The notes: generated by a model from the sequence alone, not told the origin. Positions 1 to 12,070 are shown, counted from the stretch's first letter. The stretch: DNA of 64,000 bases from Hyposmocoma kahamanoa (GCF_003589595.1 NW_020656077.1:2768810-2832809); one strand, 5' to 3'. Translations and numbers: made by a program.

Positions 1-822
1 TCATAATTCTACCGTTTGATCTATGAACTGTAAAAATAAGTTTTATCAAATTTTATTTTATTAGTCTATTCTGGATAAACAATTGAAGAGAAAAACAAAA
101 ATTTCTAAAAACAGTGTATATGTATATTCTTGCTGTATACTTATACATTACGTTTTATGTTACGATTCGTGCTGTCTATGTAAGTATATTATGTGGATGT
201 ATTATGAGATGATGTATTATGTTGTGCGTATTTACCTAGACCCTATGAGATGATGTATGATGATGTGCTTTACAGTGTGTAAGCTTTGTGTACGAAAAGC
301 AAGCAAGCAGGAAATAGTTATTTGTAATGCAAGGATGCAACGTTGTTGTTTGAAGCGAGTGCTTGTATTCAAGCCACGAGACGAAAACGAAAACAACTTT
401 GCTGATGAAAAAAAAAACAGTTGAATTATAAAACATTTGTTTTTATCAAAAGGAAAAGTTTACCTTCGGTTGCTTTCTGAATTTGCTCCTCATCAATTTT
501 TATTCTTACTTGGACTTACAATTTTGTGTTATTAAGTGATTATTTAAATTATTTTAGTTCTTTAGACGAATTATTATTGTCTATTTAATGTCGACAATAA
601 TAAGAACAATTTTTTTTTAAACCAACGTTTTTATATTACATATATAAGTAATGTACGACAAATCGCGTGTGTCATTATGTTTTTTTTTTCATCGAAAATT
701 AAAGTTAGGAGCACCATAGTCCATCGTCAAGCTCGAATTTCAAAAACCTTTTCAACGTTAGCGTGCATAAAACGCTTTTGCGCGCAGATTTCTAATGAGA
801 AAGCATCGTGTATTGAGAGTAC
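1..822. other. AT-rich non-coding stretch
   Basis: No coding frame with recognisable content and no clear repeat boundary. The sequence is strongly AT-rich with short homopolymer runs. I see nothing I can name here. Confidence 0.4.
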
Positions 823-850
823 TTAACTCTACTCTACTCTACTCTACTAA
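823..850. repeat. TCTAC pentanucleotide microsatellite
   Basis: About five tandem copies of CTCTA/TCTAC. It lies between two short 'gagtact' copies, just upstream of the first SINE-like repeat. Confidence 0.75.
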
Positions 851-860
851 GAGTACTTTT

Positions 861-1170
861 AGTAGCAGTAGAGCTCCTTGTGAAAGAGTTCGTCCAGGGA
901 AGTACTGCCACCTTACCTATTTCTGCCGCCAAGCAGTATCATTAGCATTACTACGTTTCGGTTTAGAAGGGTAAGGGTTCTGGTGAAATTACAGGCATAT
1001 GGGACTTGTCAACTTTATGTCTCAGGGTGACGGGCGCAGTGGCAGTGTTCCTCAGATCTTTGCGATTTAAAGCTCTGAGTGGCACTGCAACTGTTATGGA
1101 CAGGCGTGTAGAGCTTACCATCAGGCACACCTGTTCGTCCCGTCACTTAATATAATAAAAAAAAAGAAAG
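861..1170 (+). mobile_element. SINE-like repeat family A, copy 1 (long form)
   Basis: One of seven copies in the window of a short non-coding retroelement-like sequence. Shared landmarks, in order, are 'gagctccttgtgaaagagtt', 'gggaagtactgcc', 'ttctgccgc.aagcagta', 'aaattacaggcat', 'gacttgtcaac', 'gacgggcgcagtggcagtg', 'cctcagatctttgcgattt', 'gtggcactgcaactg' and a poly(A)-like end after 'ttaatat.ata'. The A-rich 3' end gives the orientation. No protein is encoded. It could be a true SINE or the 3' tail of a LINE; which one cannot be settled here. Confidence 0.75.
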
Positions 1171-2855
1171 AAAGCCTTTTCGAGCTAGTGAGGTGAAAAT
1201 AAATTAAAAGATGGGAAATGAAAGATATGAAAATATTTCCATCGCTCTCAAACATCTATCCTAATCCTTTTTTTTAGCGTTCTTCTAAATACCTGAGGGT
1301 AGCAGGACGAGTAAAAATCCGTAATGGATGGGGATTAAGAAACAACACCATACAACAAGCTTTTACTATTCTGTCATAAGAACAGTGCATTTGAGTTCGT
1401 TACATACGACACGCGGTTAGTGCAACTAACATAGTTTAATGCAACGTGATAGTTGCTCTTGGATTCGCTGGCGGTAGGGAATGCGTATAGGTAGTGTGAT
1501 AAAAACAAACTAGGGCCGCACACCCCTATAGTAGAGTGTAGATGCCTGTAGCGGGAAAATGTGAAAAACTCGCATACCGAAACCGCCCCTGCCGCCCTGC
1601 CTCGCCGCCTGCCGATCGGCCCACGCTCTCTCTTGCCTGAGGGGTGGCGCTCATTCCATGGTGGAGCGCGCGGCCGCGCGCCGCCCAATCGATACAAGCC
1701 GCTTTATCACGTTTAAACCGACAATTCAACCCCTACAACTACCAAAAATAAAGGGCTCTTATACGACAAACATCCAGGAAATATTTCCTGATCATAGACT
1801 CTTGTGCTGAGACTTTTTAATATTATGTGAGCATAAGAAGTGCGTCGCAAAGCAGTTTTAGGAGGGACTGGGTAAGTATAGTGACTATTTCAACGTTGTG
1901 ATGACCTAGTTCCTGCTGCCGCTATTGGGAATATTTATACTTTAAAGAGGCTTGTGGCGATTTCGATTGCATATGTACATTTCGTTATTTGTGTCTGATT
2001 GAGCAGGACCTGGCATTTGCGAATATTCCGCTTTTTGCATCTAAAGTTTGTACAGCGTAATGTTTGCCACAGTCGCTTTTCGACTAAATTTACAACATGA
2101 AATTACAGCATGTATGTAATAAATTAGGTCTTACCTGTACATTTCTGAATATGGTACATTTGTCTTAAGTTTTTATTTACAAAATAAGTACATAGTTCGG
2201 TACTTTAGTATTTGATTAGTAATGTAATATAATGATGGTTTTCTATTTAATTTTAGGACAGCGACATTCATTTACTTAGAATTTGTTTGATTTTTCGTTG
2301 CCGATAGAACCAAAAATTTTGTTTTGACGGTGTAATGGGAGTAACGTGTATGTATACGAATTTTTGTGGTCGTTGACCGTGCGCGGACCGCCACCGCTTC
2401 CCTTGTCGCCGCGTGCCAAATCCGACCATTACCGTCTTTTTGGAGTTCGTTTTATATCTCTTACTCCGGATTAATCTTACCGTTTTATTGATATCATTGT
2501 AATCAAAACTTTATATTTGGCACTGAATTTTTAGATTTCATTTCCTTTTAGGCTATTTAATATTATTGGCGTTGTTAGACACTCATTATAGGTATTTGTC
2601 GTTGTTGGACTTGAGATCGTGTTAGATTTTTGACGAGGGTTGTTTAACCTTTGGGTTTAAAACTTTTTTCTATATCCGTCGGGGTGGTAGCTACTGCGGT
2701 AGCATAAAACATTTAACACTAAATAACTTGCAACTTCAAATAAATATATATGTTCGGCAATCTCTTTAAGTCGGTTATTATTGTCGTATTTATACTGTCG
2801 TGATGACCAGCTAAATGTGTTGCTACACTTGGACGTCATCAATTAAATGTCCAAT
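1171..2855. other. Non-coding stretch with a GC-rich patch
   Basis: Mostly AT-rich, with a sharp GC-rich patch at about 1565-1690 (CpG-rich, including 'gcgcgcggccgcgcgccgcc') and a smaller one at 2380-2425. In this background such a patch could be a promoter-proximal region or a GC-rich repeat. No convincing exon was found on either strand. Confidence 0.35.
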
Positions 2856-3519
2856 GGTGCTTTTCCACTAGTGAGACGAGACGAGATGAGACGGGAATTA
2901 AAATTTGTGTGACAAAATTTCAATTTTATTCTAGCGAATCATCAATGGAAATAGTCTGGATTGACGTAATAAAAATTGAAATATTTGTTGGTGTGATATT
3001 CAAACGTATTGCTATCTACTTAGAGTTATTAACTCTACAACAGAAACCGACTTTCGCCCTGACTCGCGTGGGCCCGCGCGAGTTCGCGATGACTCTAAGG
3101 CTTAACTCACACTGGCGCAGAGTCGAAGCGTCGCGACGCGTCATGTTTTTCGCCTCTAGCATATTCATCTCTATTTTCCCATTATTAAGGTACAAATTTG
3201 TGTTATGCAAATATGGAACCGTGCGTCGACGAACGAACTTTAAGCTGTAGCTTTCTATTAATGAAAGAATTTTCTGAATCGGTTGAGTAGTTCCAGAAAT
3301 ACAAATATTCAAATTTATAAAAAAATATCTCTATAATATTGGCATTATAGAGATTTATAGATATTGTAGAGAAGCGCGCGTCGCGACTATCATGAGTAGC
3401 CATGCTACGGGGGCAGATCATGGTTATAAATCTTGTAATGAGGCATGTCCCCGTAGTTGACTAGCTCGTCCTGTAAAATGTAACGTTCGAAAACATGGAT
3501 GAACATTTACCGGTAACTT

Positions 3520-4034
3520 ACGGTGTTATATTTGTCACTTAGTTTAGGAGAAAAATAATAGATACGTATTATTCATGTACGAAAATAATATTAATGAATA
3601 ATAATAAAAGTGAATAATTAATAATAACAATAATAATGGCGCACGAGATCACCGACATGCGCGATGTGGCCTCAATTGAAATAATCCCAATTGTTTTGTC
3701 CGCAAATGGGTTAATTCCAGTCAGCCTTACTAACAGCTTGAGGCGGTTGGATTTCTGTGGCGTGTCGTTTCCAGTACAAATGCAGAAGGCGGTCCTGCTC
3801 GATACGGCACGTATTGTTCGCCATTTCTTGAACCTGAGTCCCTGACCCCGGTCGACTTTGCCATTGCCGGTAAATACCGCCTCTCCGTTTAAAAATTCAA
3901 AGTTAATGTTTTAGGCCTTAGCGAGAGTCTAAAATAGATATAATAATAAAGACACTATATAATAAAATCAATACACTATATTTGTATATTTTTAAATAAG
4001 AGAAAAACGTAAATTAAGTTTCCGAATGACGACG
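3520..4034 (+). repeat. Dispersed direct repeat, copy 1 (interrupted)
   Basis: Begins 'cggtgttatatttgtcactt' and resumes after the LINE fragment with 'gacactatataataaaatca' and 'cgtaaattaagtttcc.aa.gacgacgtcaaacg'. The same order occurs uninterrupted at 5513-5690. Confidence 0.7.
3600..3935 (+). pseudogene. LINE reverse-transcriptase C-terminal fragment and 3' tail
   Basis: The frame at 3636-3845 (69 codons, ending in TGA) encodes '...IEIIPIVLSANGLIPVSL...' followed by 'MQKAVLLDTARIVRHFL'. This C-terminal block is familiar from insect LINE polyproteins, where 'QKAVLLDTARIVR.FL' closes the protein. Only the last few dozen residues remain, as in a heavily 5'-truncated copy. The same AT-rich sequence on either side is nearly contiguous at about 5590 without this piece, which marks it as an insertion. 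The LINE clade is not assigned. Confidence 0.5.
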
Positions 4035-4260
4035 TCAAACGATACGAAAAAAGTTCCAGAACGTAAAATTATCATATTGACTAGTAGTATCCGACTCTCA
4101 CAATTTCAAGCCTTAAGTCTACACTTTTCGAAATCAGCCCACTGTGTCTCGCACATCCTCGTCAATCCAGACTATTACCATCGAAGATGCGCTAGGAAAG
4201 AATTGAAATTGTGCCCTAGAATTCTCAATCCTCGTCTCTTCTCGCCGGTGGAAAAACACC

Positions 4261-5104
4261 TTAAGCCACGAGATCCTGGCCCATCTGTAACCATTGGTAC
4301 GGAGGCGTGCATTATTGCATCTTTTGAACAGTTTTAATTGAGGAACTTTAGTTTTATAAGGCCTATCCTTTGAAATAACATCCACTTGACACGTGACAGT
4401 GTTTATTTGACTATCATGACTGACTATCATGAAATGTAATTTGGAAACGGGTTTGAAAGTTGGAGAAAAAGGGATCAGGCGAGGAATTATGAGATGTAAA
4501 TAAACGTGGTATGAATATAGAATAAATATTATATTATTATTACAGCAGTTAAATTTTTATATTATTTTCTAAAATAAATTTAGATAAATAAGTGTATATC
4601 ATTGACTTACAAATAAATGGACGACGGGTCTAATACAAAAACCACTCAAAAAATGTCCCAGGTCAACCTATTTAAACGTGACATGTAAAGGAATATGAAA
4701 AAGCTAAAACGTTGAATTTAAAATGTAATGTCATAGCAGTACTGCTTAATTTTGCTTGCAACAATTGAAAGGCGCAAAAAAAAACACCATATGCAGCTTC
4801 TACTGGAAACTTACCAAAATGCACCATATGTAGCTTCTAGTGAAAAACTACTTGAACACACGTATAATTGAGTAGCCTTGATTATTTACAAATAAATTTT
4901 ATACGTAAATGTTAAATTTTATACAATGCCATTTATTACGACTTAGAGTGTCTGACTTTTTTTTCTTGAGTTTCGAGAATTCTCGTACCCGATTTCTCGA
5001 GTTATTCGAGCATTTTTTTAAAAACCGTAAAAAATCTGCTCAATCAACTATAAAACTAAATGTTAACTTTTCGAAAGTTGTTTTGGCCTGGGTGTTTTGA
5101 GTTA
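4261..5104. other. Non-coding stretch with a short direct repeat
   Basis: AT-rich. It holds two close copies of 'caccatatg.agcttcta' at about 4786-4803 and 4822-4839. Nothing else recognised. Confidence 0.4.
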
Positions 5105-5295
5105 TGCCCCGGAATAAATTCCATTGTTCTTAATCCCAGGTTCGATTCCCAGTAGAACCAATTTGAGAAATGAACTTTTGTTATTTGGTTCTGCTCTGGG
5201 ATTCTGTTGCTCTGATACTCATGGGGAGTATGTACAGAGAGTTCCCTAGTTTCAGACCGGGTGATTGTCTTACAATAGAATACCAAGACCAGAAC
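5105..5295 (+). mobile_element. tRNA-derived SINE-like fragment
   Basis: Contains a B-box-like 'aggttcgattcccag' at about 5139-5153, followed by a non-coding body typical of tRNA-derived insect SINEs. The 5' A-box part is not clear, so this is probably truncated. Confidence 0.45.
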
Positions 5296-5311
5296 CATTT
5301 AGAAAAGTTAA

Positions 5312-5390
5312 TTTGGTAAATTGATCCTACCGGTATCGAACCCGGGAACTTCTCATCCAGTGCAAACCGTTAGGCTATCAAGGTTGTACT
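5312..5390 (-). mobile_element. tRNA-derived SINE head fragment
   Basis: Read on the minus strand it has an A-box-like 'atagcctaacggtttgcac' and a B-box-like 'gggttcgataccgg', in the order and spacing of a tRNA-derived promoter. It abuts the preceding plus-strand fragment in opposite orientation. Confidence 0.5.
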
Positions 5391-5512
5391 ATTTGTATTA
5401 TTCTGCATTATTTGCATGTGAAAGCTACAAATTGCTTAAACTTTTTAAAAAATCCTATTGAATTTGCACTGTCAGTCTGCTTCAATTACCTTCTTTGTTT
5501 CGTGTTACGGTG

Positions 5513-5690
5513 TTATATTTGTCACTTAGTTTAAGAGAAAAATAATACATACGTATATTTCATGTACGAAAATAAATAAAGACACTATATAATAATAATA
5601 ATATTAATAAACACACTACATAATAAAATCAATACACTATATTTTAATTTTTGAAGAGAAAAACGTAAATTAAGTTTCCAAACGACGACG
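5513..5690 (+). repeat. Dispersed direct repeat, copy 2 (uninterrupted)
   Basis: Matches 3520-4034 but lacks the LINE fragment. It lies just beside the HARBI1-like fragment, so this repeat may belong to a Harbinger-type element. Confidence 0.65.
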
Positions 5691-5828
5691 TCAAACGTCG
5701 ACGAACTTCCGCGGGTAAATGTTTACTTTGTAGTTTGTTGAAAAATGTCAATAATATTTTAAGAATATTTGACTATAAATTAAATTGTAAGAAATTATAT
5801 TTGCCTTTAGTGATACATAACCTTGGTG

Positions 5829-6065
5829 TCAATCATGTCTCAATCCATCGGTGGATTTTGTAGGCCTCGACATGTGCGGTTCAAGTTCATCGCAAAGATT
5901 GTGGACCATATCTTTGCTAAGTCGGTATCTTTTCATAAATTGTTGTGCATCCATTTCAAATGGATCACTGCGATCTCGCAGTTGTCTTCTTTTGATTTTT
6001 TCCATATCATTTATTATCGTGTGAAGCATCACTTTCGAGCTACTCAAACAATTCGTATTTATCAC
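5829..6065 (-). pseudogene. PIF/Harbinger transposase (HARBI1-like), N-terminal fragment
   Basis: A 78-codon minus-strand frame includes 'RDRSDPFEMDAQQFMKRYRL' followed by 'SKDMVHNLCDELEPHMSRPT'. The pattern RDRSDPFE..., F.KRYRLSK..V..LCDEL.P, RPT is characteristic of the N-terminal region of HARBI1-like nucleases encoded by PIF/Harbinger transposons and their domesticated relatives. The DDE catalytic part is absent: sequence further along the minus strand (below 5829) is AT-rich and non-coding. I read this as a dead remnant, or one exon of a broken element. Its neighbours are the repeats at 5513-5690 and 2856-4260. Confidence 0.75.
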
Positions 6066-7967
6066 ACATGATGAAACGATTGTCTAAAAATATATAAACT
6101 CAAATTTATAATAATTATTATACAATTATACTTAAAACAATTCAATTAAAGCTACACCAAGACACAGTAAACTGATTGATTTATTGTATAATTGTAAGTC
6201 AATGTTTTCTTCTTCTTCTTTTAAATGTTATGGCTCCATCGAAATAATCAATGATTTCGCCATGTCAAGTAAAAATAACTATGTACGGTAGTTTAACATT
6301 ATTATAAAAATTATACAAAAAAAATGGCGATTTCGCCAATGTCCTGTGAGAATATTTTTATTGGCAAGATTGTAAAACAACGTAGGAAAAATAACCTATT
6401 GCTATTGCTGTTACTTTTTGACAGATCAAACGTGAACAAAATGTCAAAATAACGTTTGTAATACGATATTGCCAACCAAACACAGAAGACAGCCTAGTGT
6501 CACGTGACCACTGACTGGCTGGTATTACTAGTTCACAATACGAAATTAAAAGGCAGTTTAGTTTACGGCGTAAACTGCGTGGATATAAGTTCATATTAAG
6601 CCCCCGGGTACCCTGTGGACGACAAGTTGTGCCACCCTCTTGCGCACATTTTAAAGTCCCGTTATACTTCATAGCTGAGGGCTAGACCGCTCATCAGACA
6701 GCGACTTGGAAAAGAAGTTGAACACCGGCACTAGTACTAAAACCACAAGGCTTCTGATTCCCGATGAAGGACCGCTGCCAGCTGAATAGACTACTTGTAG
6801 AACAAAGACGAAGCGGGGAGTTCGCTTAATTGGAAATGTGGTGCTCCAGCACAGGGCGTCGCTCACATAATCTAGTAATGTCCCAGGCGGAGTCGAGTAC
6901 ATTTCGGTAATATTCAAATTGACGCACCTATTCCTATTAGAGAAAAGTTTGACAATGTTTCTTCAAGACGACTGATGTGGCTATATTCACAATGGACTGT
7001 ATTCATAAGTATATAATACATAACTTTATTGTGCTAGTCGCAAAACAACCACTGCTGAACATGGACCTCCCACACAGAATGCCATAATGTACGTTTCTCG
7101 CCGTTGGAAAGGTGGCTTTAATTATATGGCCCTTTCAACAGTGTCTGTTTCAGATAATAACTACTTAGTTCCCATCTCACTGTTTAAAGTGAAAAAAAGA
7201 AGGTTGCCTTTCGTAACCTCACCTTTCATTTAAAGTATTTCGGAAACGGGTTGTAAATTATTATATCATACACGAGAAACTGTCGAAAGTATTACGAGAT
7301 GATCTATGATACATCGATTATAAACACTTTGTTTTTTTTGCGTATTTTATATAAAAACACAAGTGTTCTTCGCTGAGGCTTATGGAAGAAATAAATATGT
7401 CCCATTTTGATTGCCCACTAATTATCCTAGCGGAATACCTCATTTCCGTAGAGGGTTTATAAAAGCTCTTTCAAAGATACGTTAGTCAAGTTTTGTGTGG
7501 ATATGGTTCCGTCGTTTTACGTGACTATGCCGCCTACGTCAAGGTTGGAAGACTCGGTGCGAGAACAGTGTAAGATCCCTATGATAGACTACCTGTGGAT
7601 ATGAGTTTGATTCTCGAAAACAATTACGTGCAAAAAATCTGAAACAACGTTTTCTTGTTTATAGGGTTCCGTATTCCGAAACGTTTATAGGAAGACGTCG
7701 ATGACTTTTTAGATACTTCTACTGTTATCGACTTAAAATTGGCATAGATGTATACCTTGGTTGGCCGTATCTATTCCAGGTAAAAGTAATTTTAAAAACA
7801 TACTTTTTATTGCAAATAGTGGTTTGTCATTTTAAGGCCATTCTTTATGTATTCAAAACTTTTTTTATGTTAGGTATATAGACTTTGGCTCATTGCTTAA
7901 GATATGAATAAAAGCTAGTCCCGCCCTAACGTCGAATTGTACGAATAATCTCAGTAGAGTACTAATC
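6066..7967. other. Non-coding stretch with unrecognised denser patch
   Basis: The part at 6358-6917 is less AT-rich and open for 80-100 codons in two minus-strand frames, but I recognise no protein and see no clear splice sites. At about 7040-7110 'cactgctgaacatggacctccca' resembles common lepidopteran LINE debris. The rest is unremarkable. Confidence 0.3.
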
Positions 7968-8243
7968 AAACCGACCTCAAAAGTTCGTGAAATTACGTCT
8001 ATTTGCCAAGTTTTATTGAAATGGGTTACCGGATAGTGCGCGAAGCCGGATTCATTCCCTAGTTTGCCACCCTTAGAGGTGGAATATTTTCTTCAAATTT
8101 AAATGGGACCAATACTGAGGTATCCTCTTTCCAACAAATAATCATCAAAATCGGTTCACAAATTATTATGGAGTTATCGCGTAACATACATACATAAAAA
8201 AAACAGTCGAAATAAGAATGTCCTCCTTTTTTTGAAGTCGTTT
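7968..8243 (-). mobile_element. Short interspersed element with 'ACCGACTTC' ends, copy 1
   Basis: Starts 'aaaccgacctcaaaagtt' and ends 'cctcctttttttgaagtcgt'. A second, inverted copy lies at 25365-25650. Shared internal landmarks are 'aagttttattgaaatgggtta' versus the corresponding 'aaacctggc', a 'gaagccgg' box and 'aaaatcggttcac' versus 'gtgaaccgatttcgg'. Ends are short imperfect inverted repeats (AAACCGAC.TCA), so it is MITE-like. It encodes nothing. Confidence 0.65.
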
Positions 8244-8890
8244 AAAAACTGGAAACAATCAGTTTTGAATATTTTACAGAAATAATAAATCAAAAAATAA
8301 TTTATTAGAAAATAATGGTATTTAATAGCACATGAGGTACTGCGTAATCGAGTTCTACTCGCAGTTGGCCACGTTTTATTTGACAAAAGTTAACATTCTG
8401 GAGATTAGAAACTTCCACGCTTTATAAAGGTAATTTATCTGCAAAGTAAACATTATTTATCATAACCGCAACGTGGTTTGATACCGCATAAATAGGAATG
8501 CGCTAGTGTGAGTGTGGCCTTAATTCCATCGGCAAGTCCGCAGCTCCTCTAGCCCTTGCCGTGGAAAGCTGTTTACCGAGTCAGCGTTGGTCGACTCTAA
8601 CTGCGTTGAGAGAAATGAGTATCTAACTATAAGCGTTTTGATACTTAGGACTGGTACCTATATTTTAGAATCTCACTAAAAATAAAGACAAAACGAAAAA
8701 GGTGAGCTTCTTCGTCTTGTTTCTGTATATCATAAGAATATTGATAAAGAATATTGGAAGAGCGAGTCTTCCTGATACAGGTAAATGATCCCTACTAGGA
8801 AGATCAAATTGTAAATTCTAATTTAAGTTATGAGAAAAATAAATAAAACTTGTTTCATTTTCATAATGCCCAAGTTCTTGACACGTCACT

Positions 8891-8994
8891 CACGATACAA
8901 AGAAATGTATCGTGCGTATACAATTTATGCGTTACGTAAACTGGCATAAGTATTATTAAAAAAAAAATAGATTTATAATAATACTTATGCCAGT
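8891..8994. repeat. Two adjacent hairpins (8-bp and 19-bp perfect stems)
   Basis: Hairpin 1: 'cacgatac' and 'gtatcgtg' separated by 8 nt (8891-8914). Hairpin 2: 'actggcataagtattatta' at 8940-8958 with its exact complement at 8976-8994 and a 17-nt A-rich loop. A perfect 19-bp stem suggests a small recent foldback element. Confidence 0.8.
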
Positions 8995-11899
8995 CAACCA
9001 CACCAATTGCCTGGTTTCAAACTAGAAAATTTCCTGTACTATGAGTACCAGAGTAATGGAATTCTTTCTGCGGCACTTCCCAGAATATCCAAACCTGAAC
9101 CAATTTAGAAATTTGTGAAGTCTGTGCGAATCTGGCTGTAAAACCTTCCAAGTTTTGAGTCATTCTTATGTAATGAAGTAAACGGCGAAGTACTGAATGG
9201 AATAGGTAGCTGTTTCATTTTCAGTTTATGACGTGATTGGTTAACTTTACGTTTGAAAACTTGTTCGTTAATTGCTGTTGGTGCTATTAGATCTCTGAAC
9301 AAGTGAAAATTGCGTTGCCCATAAATTATGCCTAGTTATTTGCTAGTCATCTAGAGCCGCAGACATATATGTCTGTGTCTAGAGCAACACCGGTTTTACT
9401 TCTGTGATAGACAAGTTCCTTAACCGTAGAGTGAAATAAAAGTGAATGTGTAGTAAATCTTTGCAATAATTTGACCGACTGTTGCTGACGTTAGAACGTA
9501 GGCTATACCATGGCTATACCTATCAATATAGGTGACTTTGTCAAGTCAGAAATTATGTATAACAGGCTTAGATTATGGAAACCAAAGGATTTGTTATATT
9601 GACATATTTAAATCAAACGTTATATGTATATACGTAATATAAATGCATCCATTTAGACGGTGAAAACATAAACATTTTATTGTCATTGTTTAACCACTGC
9701 GTGCCGTCGTAAGCCCAAAGAGGTAGCACTACATTGATTTATGTCAAACACGGGAATCGAAAATACGTAACGTCATCTTAAATGGCAACTGTCCTCATTT
9801 TGCCACTTTTATAGTACCCTTTGATAACCGTTTCCGGTTGTCAAATGTCAAAAACCAATGTTTGGCCAAATGTTTTAGTGAATTATTCGCATGAATTGTA
9901 ATGAAATGGACAAAAATATTGATAGTGAGAACAATGAAGTATTGATAAAAATGCGTCGCTTCAGCATTAAGGGGTGCGGTAGTAGAAAATCCGAAATCAA
10001 CCGAATGTTACATTCCACTGGCATGTGTTATTTTTCTGCCCATAAATCATACAATAGCCCAAATATCTCATGTAATTAGACTCATTTAAGTAGTTTATTC
10101 ATAAGTCTTGCCGAATTTTGCTTTGGTTACTTTAGATTGCCTGTTTGTTAGCATATTTTGACGATTATTTTGAGATAGTGTTATTCTAGTAAGCGGACAT
10201 GTTATCGATGTTCTGTTATTAAAACAATTCACTACGAGGTTTTCATTATTTTTGAAGTTTACTTACAAATGAAAAAGGAATGAAAGAATGGTTGGAAATT
10301 ATAGGACTGCCGAACATAAACATTGGATCAAATACCATCTTCGTTTGCTCGCTCCATTTTGAAGTCAAATTTGAATAGAACTTTGAATGTAACTAGATTA
10401 CATGATAATTCAATTCCATCGTTACATTTATTGGTAAATAACTTTATATTTAACTTAAAATGGCATATTACTTGCCTAGTAATAATAGCCTAATTAATCA
10501 TACTTTGATTACAGTAAACTGTACAAATTTGCAAACATAAAAAACAGTTTTTAACATTCAAGCCATACATTTACATGTCAACATTGACTTATCTATGATT
10601 ATGGTACACCACTAAATGCGCCATTTGTGGTGGACATTTTTGGTTTAGGTAGGTACGTTTATTCCGTAGATAGGGCAGCTCCTTTCCTTTATTTTTTCCA
10701 TCCTTTATGATAACAGGGGGCCTACCTTGACCTTTCCAAAAACAATCTTATTTCAATGTAAGCATAAAGTAAGCTTAATAAAATATCACTTAATCATACC
10801 ATGACAAACCTGTCAACCAAGTAATGAATTATTTTTGAAAAAGTGATTGAAAGAACCATTGACTTAAAGAACGAATGATTTCTCAATATTGTCTATTCCT
10901 TAGTAAAAATATGTAAAAATAGGAAAGAAATAACGCTATATGAACTATATAATGCCATCTCTTTCTTTTGTGATGGTCCGAATTGTCTTATGGTAGTATA
11001 ATGTTTAAGTACTTAATGTTATTTACATTCAGTGAATATTAACTGTTAAAAAAAGAAAAGTATGTAATAGTAAAATCTATCAAAATTACGTTGTTTTCTA
11101 TTATTTTTCCTCATTTTCATAAATAAAAACAAACAAAACAAGCTGAGTCTTGATAGTTACGTTGTGAATTCGGAATTACAGTTTAGTGTCAACTGTTAGT
11201 GTCGCCAAGAAGCATATAGATGTCGCTGTTATATTTTTACTAATAATTATGCATCGCGTATTTTTATTTAACGAGAAATTATTTCCTATGTACTATTAAC
11301 TAAAAAATAAACAAAATATTGAAGAGATTTATGTAAATAAATAAGTTCAGCATAACTTTTAATCATAACAAATCAATACTTAGACAATAAATTCGAAAAT
11401 AATATTGTTTTCACTGCGTCCGAGTAACTATTTTAAGATTACTAAATTTGACATATGAACGATATTACTGTAATGTTAAAGTCGCGTCATAGTACGAACT
11501 GAGTGAATGAATAGTCACTAAGCTGCCAATAAAATATTATAGTTTTAACATTATAATAAGCTAAGCGCGTCATGGTATGAAAAGTCAATGTAAGGTTAAA
11601 GTAATATTGTTTTAAGAGGTTGTGGTAGGCCGCCTGAACCGATCCATTTTTAAAGAATGTCTGACTTCTCCGTCTTTAGAGGCATTAGTTTTGATGATAG
11701 TATGTCATGATGTTCAAAGCTATTTACCGCCTGGTTAACCAATTAATTAATTACTAGTGGATTACTTTGAACTTTAATAAAAAATCTTAGAATTGTGTTT
11801 AAACTAAGTCAATATCTAAATCCATATTTTTTTGCATTTGATAGCTCTAATTTGTAAAACGATCTAGCAAACATCGTTATGTAACAAGCTCCGAAGTAT
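8995..11899. other. Long AT-rich stretch without a recognised gene
   Basis: About 2.9 kb with only short chance frames. I see no repeat family member, no tRNA and no recognisable exon. Confidence 0.35.
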
Positions 11900-12070
11900 C
11901 TATGCGTTTCGGTTAAGGTAAGGGTAAGGTGCTGATGATATTACTGACATATGGGATTTGTCAACTTATGTCTCTGGGTGATGGGCACAGCAGCAGTGCT
12001 CCTTAGATCTTTGTGATTCAAACTCTGAGTGGCACTGTAACTGTTATGGACAGGCATGTCGCTTACTCAA
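11900..12070 (+). mobile_element. SINE-like repeat family A, copy 2 (diverged)
   Basis: Shares 'gggatttgtcaacttatgtct', 'gatgggcacag.agcagtgct', 'agatctttgtgatt', 'gagtggcactgtaactgtta' with the other copies, but has several transitions at CpG-like sites and loses similarity before the poly(A) end. It is the most diverged of the plus-strand copies. Confidence 0.7.

Larger units (their letters stand above)
2856..4260. mobile_element. Inverted-repeat DNA transposon, non-autonomous, about 1.4 kb
   Basis: The two ends are inverted copies of about 100-110 bp at roughly 75% identity: 2856-2966 begins 'ggtgcttttccactagtgag' and 4160-4260 ends 'cgccggtggaaaaacacc'. The arms also share 'cgtcaatccagactatt' and 'aaattgaaat' in inverted order. 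The interior is a mosaic: an AT-rich segment shared with 5513-5690, and a LINE 3' fragment at about 3600-3935. I saw no convincing target-site duplication, so the superfamily is open; a PIF/Harbinger link is only suggested by the transposase fragment nearby. Confidence 0.6.
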
